A stretch of 64,000 nucleotides of DNA. Source: Nocardia iowensis. Its GTDB lineage: Bacteria > Actinomycetota > Actinomycetes > Mycobacteriales > Mycobacteriaceae. Each line of letters starts with the position of its first letter. Positions within the stretch are counted from its first letter, which is position 1. Below the pieces are notes generated by a model, which was not told where the DNA came from, did not search any database, and saw only the letters and a list, made by a program, of their open reading frames with translations. Made by a program: the position numbers and the translations under genes. The stretch spans positions 2,790,001 through 2,854,000 of the forward strand of contig NZ_CP078145.1 in NCBI RefSeq assembly GCF_019222765.1, in the 5' to 3' direction. Positions 63,846-64,000 of the stretch are shown here, piece after piece.

Positions 63846-64000
63846 CAAAGAAGCTACGCGTCCACTGTGCAGTATCTGAAACAACACACACTGATCCGTG
63901 TCCACGGGTTCGAGGTGGGGTTTCAGGGGCCGCAGGCCCCTGAGCATTTTCCCTCCCCTGGTGAACCTGGGACACGGAGTGTGGACAGTTTCATAGAGTT
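63846..64000 (+). other. 23S-5S spacer; 5S begins at the window edge
   Basis: 155 bases. A hairpin GGGGCC-GCA-GGCCCC is visible around 63927-63941. The last bases, TCATAGAGTT, are those that normally lead into the 5S rRNA of this group, so 5S starts within or just after the final three bases. No tRNA is seen. Confidence 0.6.

Overview
The window comes from a high-GC actinomycete, most probably Nocardia or a close relative. The 16S-23S spacer carries no tRNA, and many genes have leaderless starts with a TANNNT box 6 to 9 bases upstream. Gene neighbourhoods match Mycobacterium tuberculosis in order: argCJBDFRGH, then homologues of Rv1683, Rv1684, Rv1685c-Rv1687c, mpg (Rv1688) and tyrS (Rv1689). 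The species call rests on recognition and synteny only; no database search was possible.

Layout. 0-5.1 kb: a catabolic operon (PLP ammonia-lyase, N-acyl-D-amino-acid-type deacylase, KDPG aldolase, GntP permease) that looks built for an amino-sugar acid such as (N-acetyl-)D-glucosaminate. 5.2-14 kb: an FAD monooxygenase, two WYL regulators, a flavin split-barrel protein, a Clp N-domain-only protein, an ECF42-type sigma factor with its DGPF partner and a 16-codon leader ORF, a PEP-mutase-like protein with a very short P450-like protein and a divergent regulator, and a short DUF222-like gene under a LexA box. 14-23.2 kb: the complete arginine pathway with two matching ArgR boxes and a 77-bp repeat between argF and argR. 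23.2-30.9 kb: an SMR efflux protein, a sugar ABC transporter carrying a third copy of the 77-bp repeat, threonine ammonia-lyase, a serine hydrolase, a PH-like protein and a secreted protein.

30.9-35.2 kb is the most exciting part: four minus-strand genes encoding a Family 2B encapsulin shell protein with a cyclic-nucleotide-binding-like domain, 2-methylisoborneol synthase, geranyl diphosphate C-methyltransferase and isopentenyl diphosphate isomerase. The terpene cyclase has a long disordered N-terminus with two copies of a GPTGLGT motif, the expected sort of cargo-loading signal. The last two genes overlap by four bases.

35.7-47.4 kb: an Rv1683-like lipase/acyl-CoA-ligase fusion, a methyltransferase, then a surface-glycosylation block (GtrB-like transferase, sugar aminotransferase, two tandem YfhO-like membrane proteins, GtrA-like flippase). 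47.4-58.3 kb: the Rv1684-Rv1689 block, interrupted by a multicopper oxidase, MarR/NAD-binding, NDH-2-like/ECF41 and TetR/hypothetical pairs, each with visible operator-like palindromes where regulators are present. 58.3-64 kb: the rrn promoters, 16S, spacer, 23S, and the edge of 5S.
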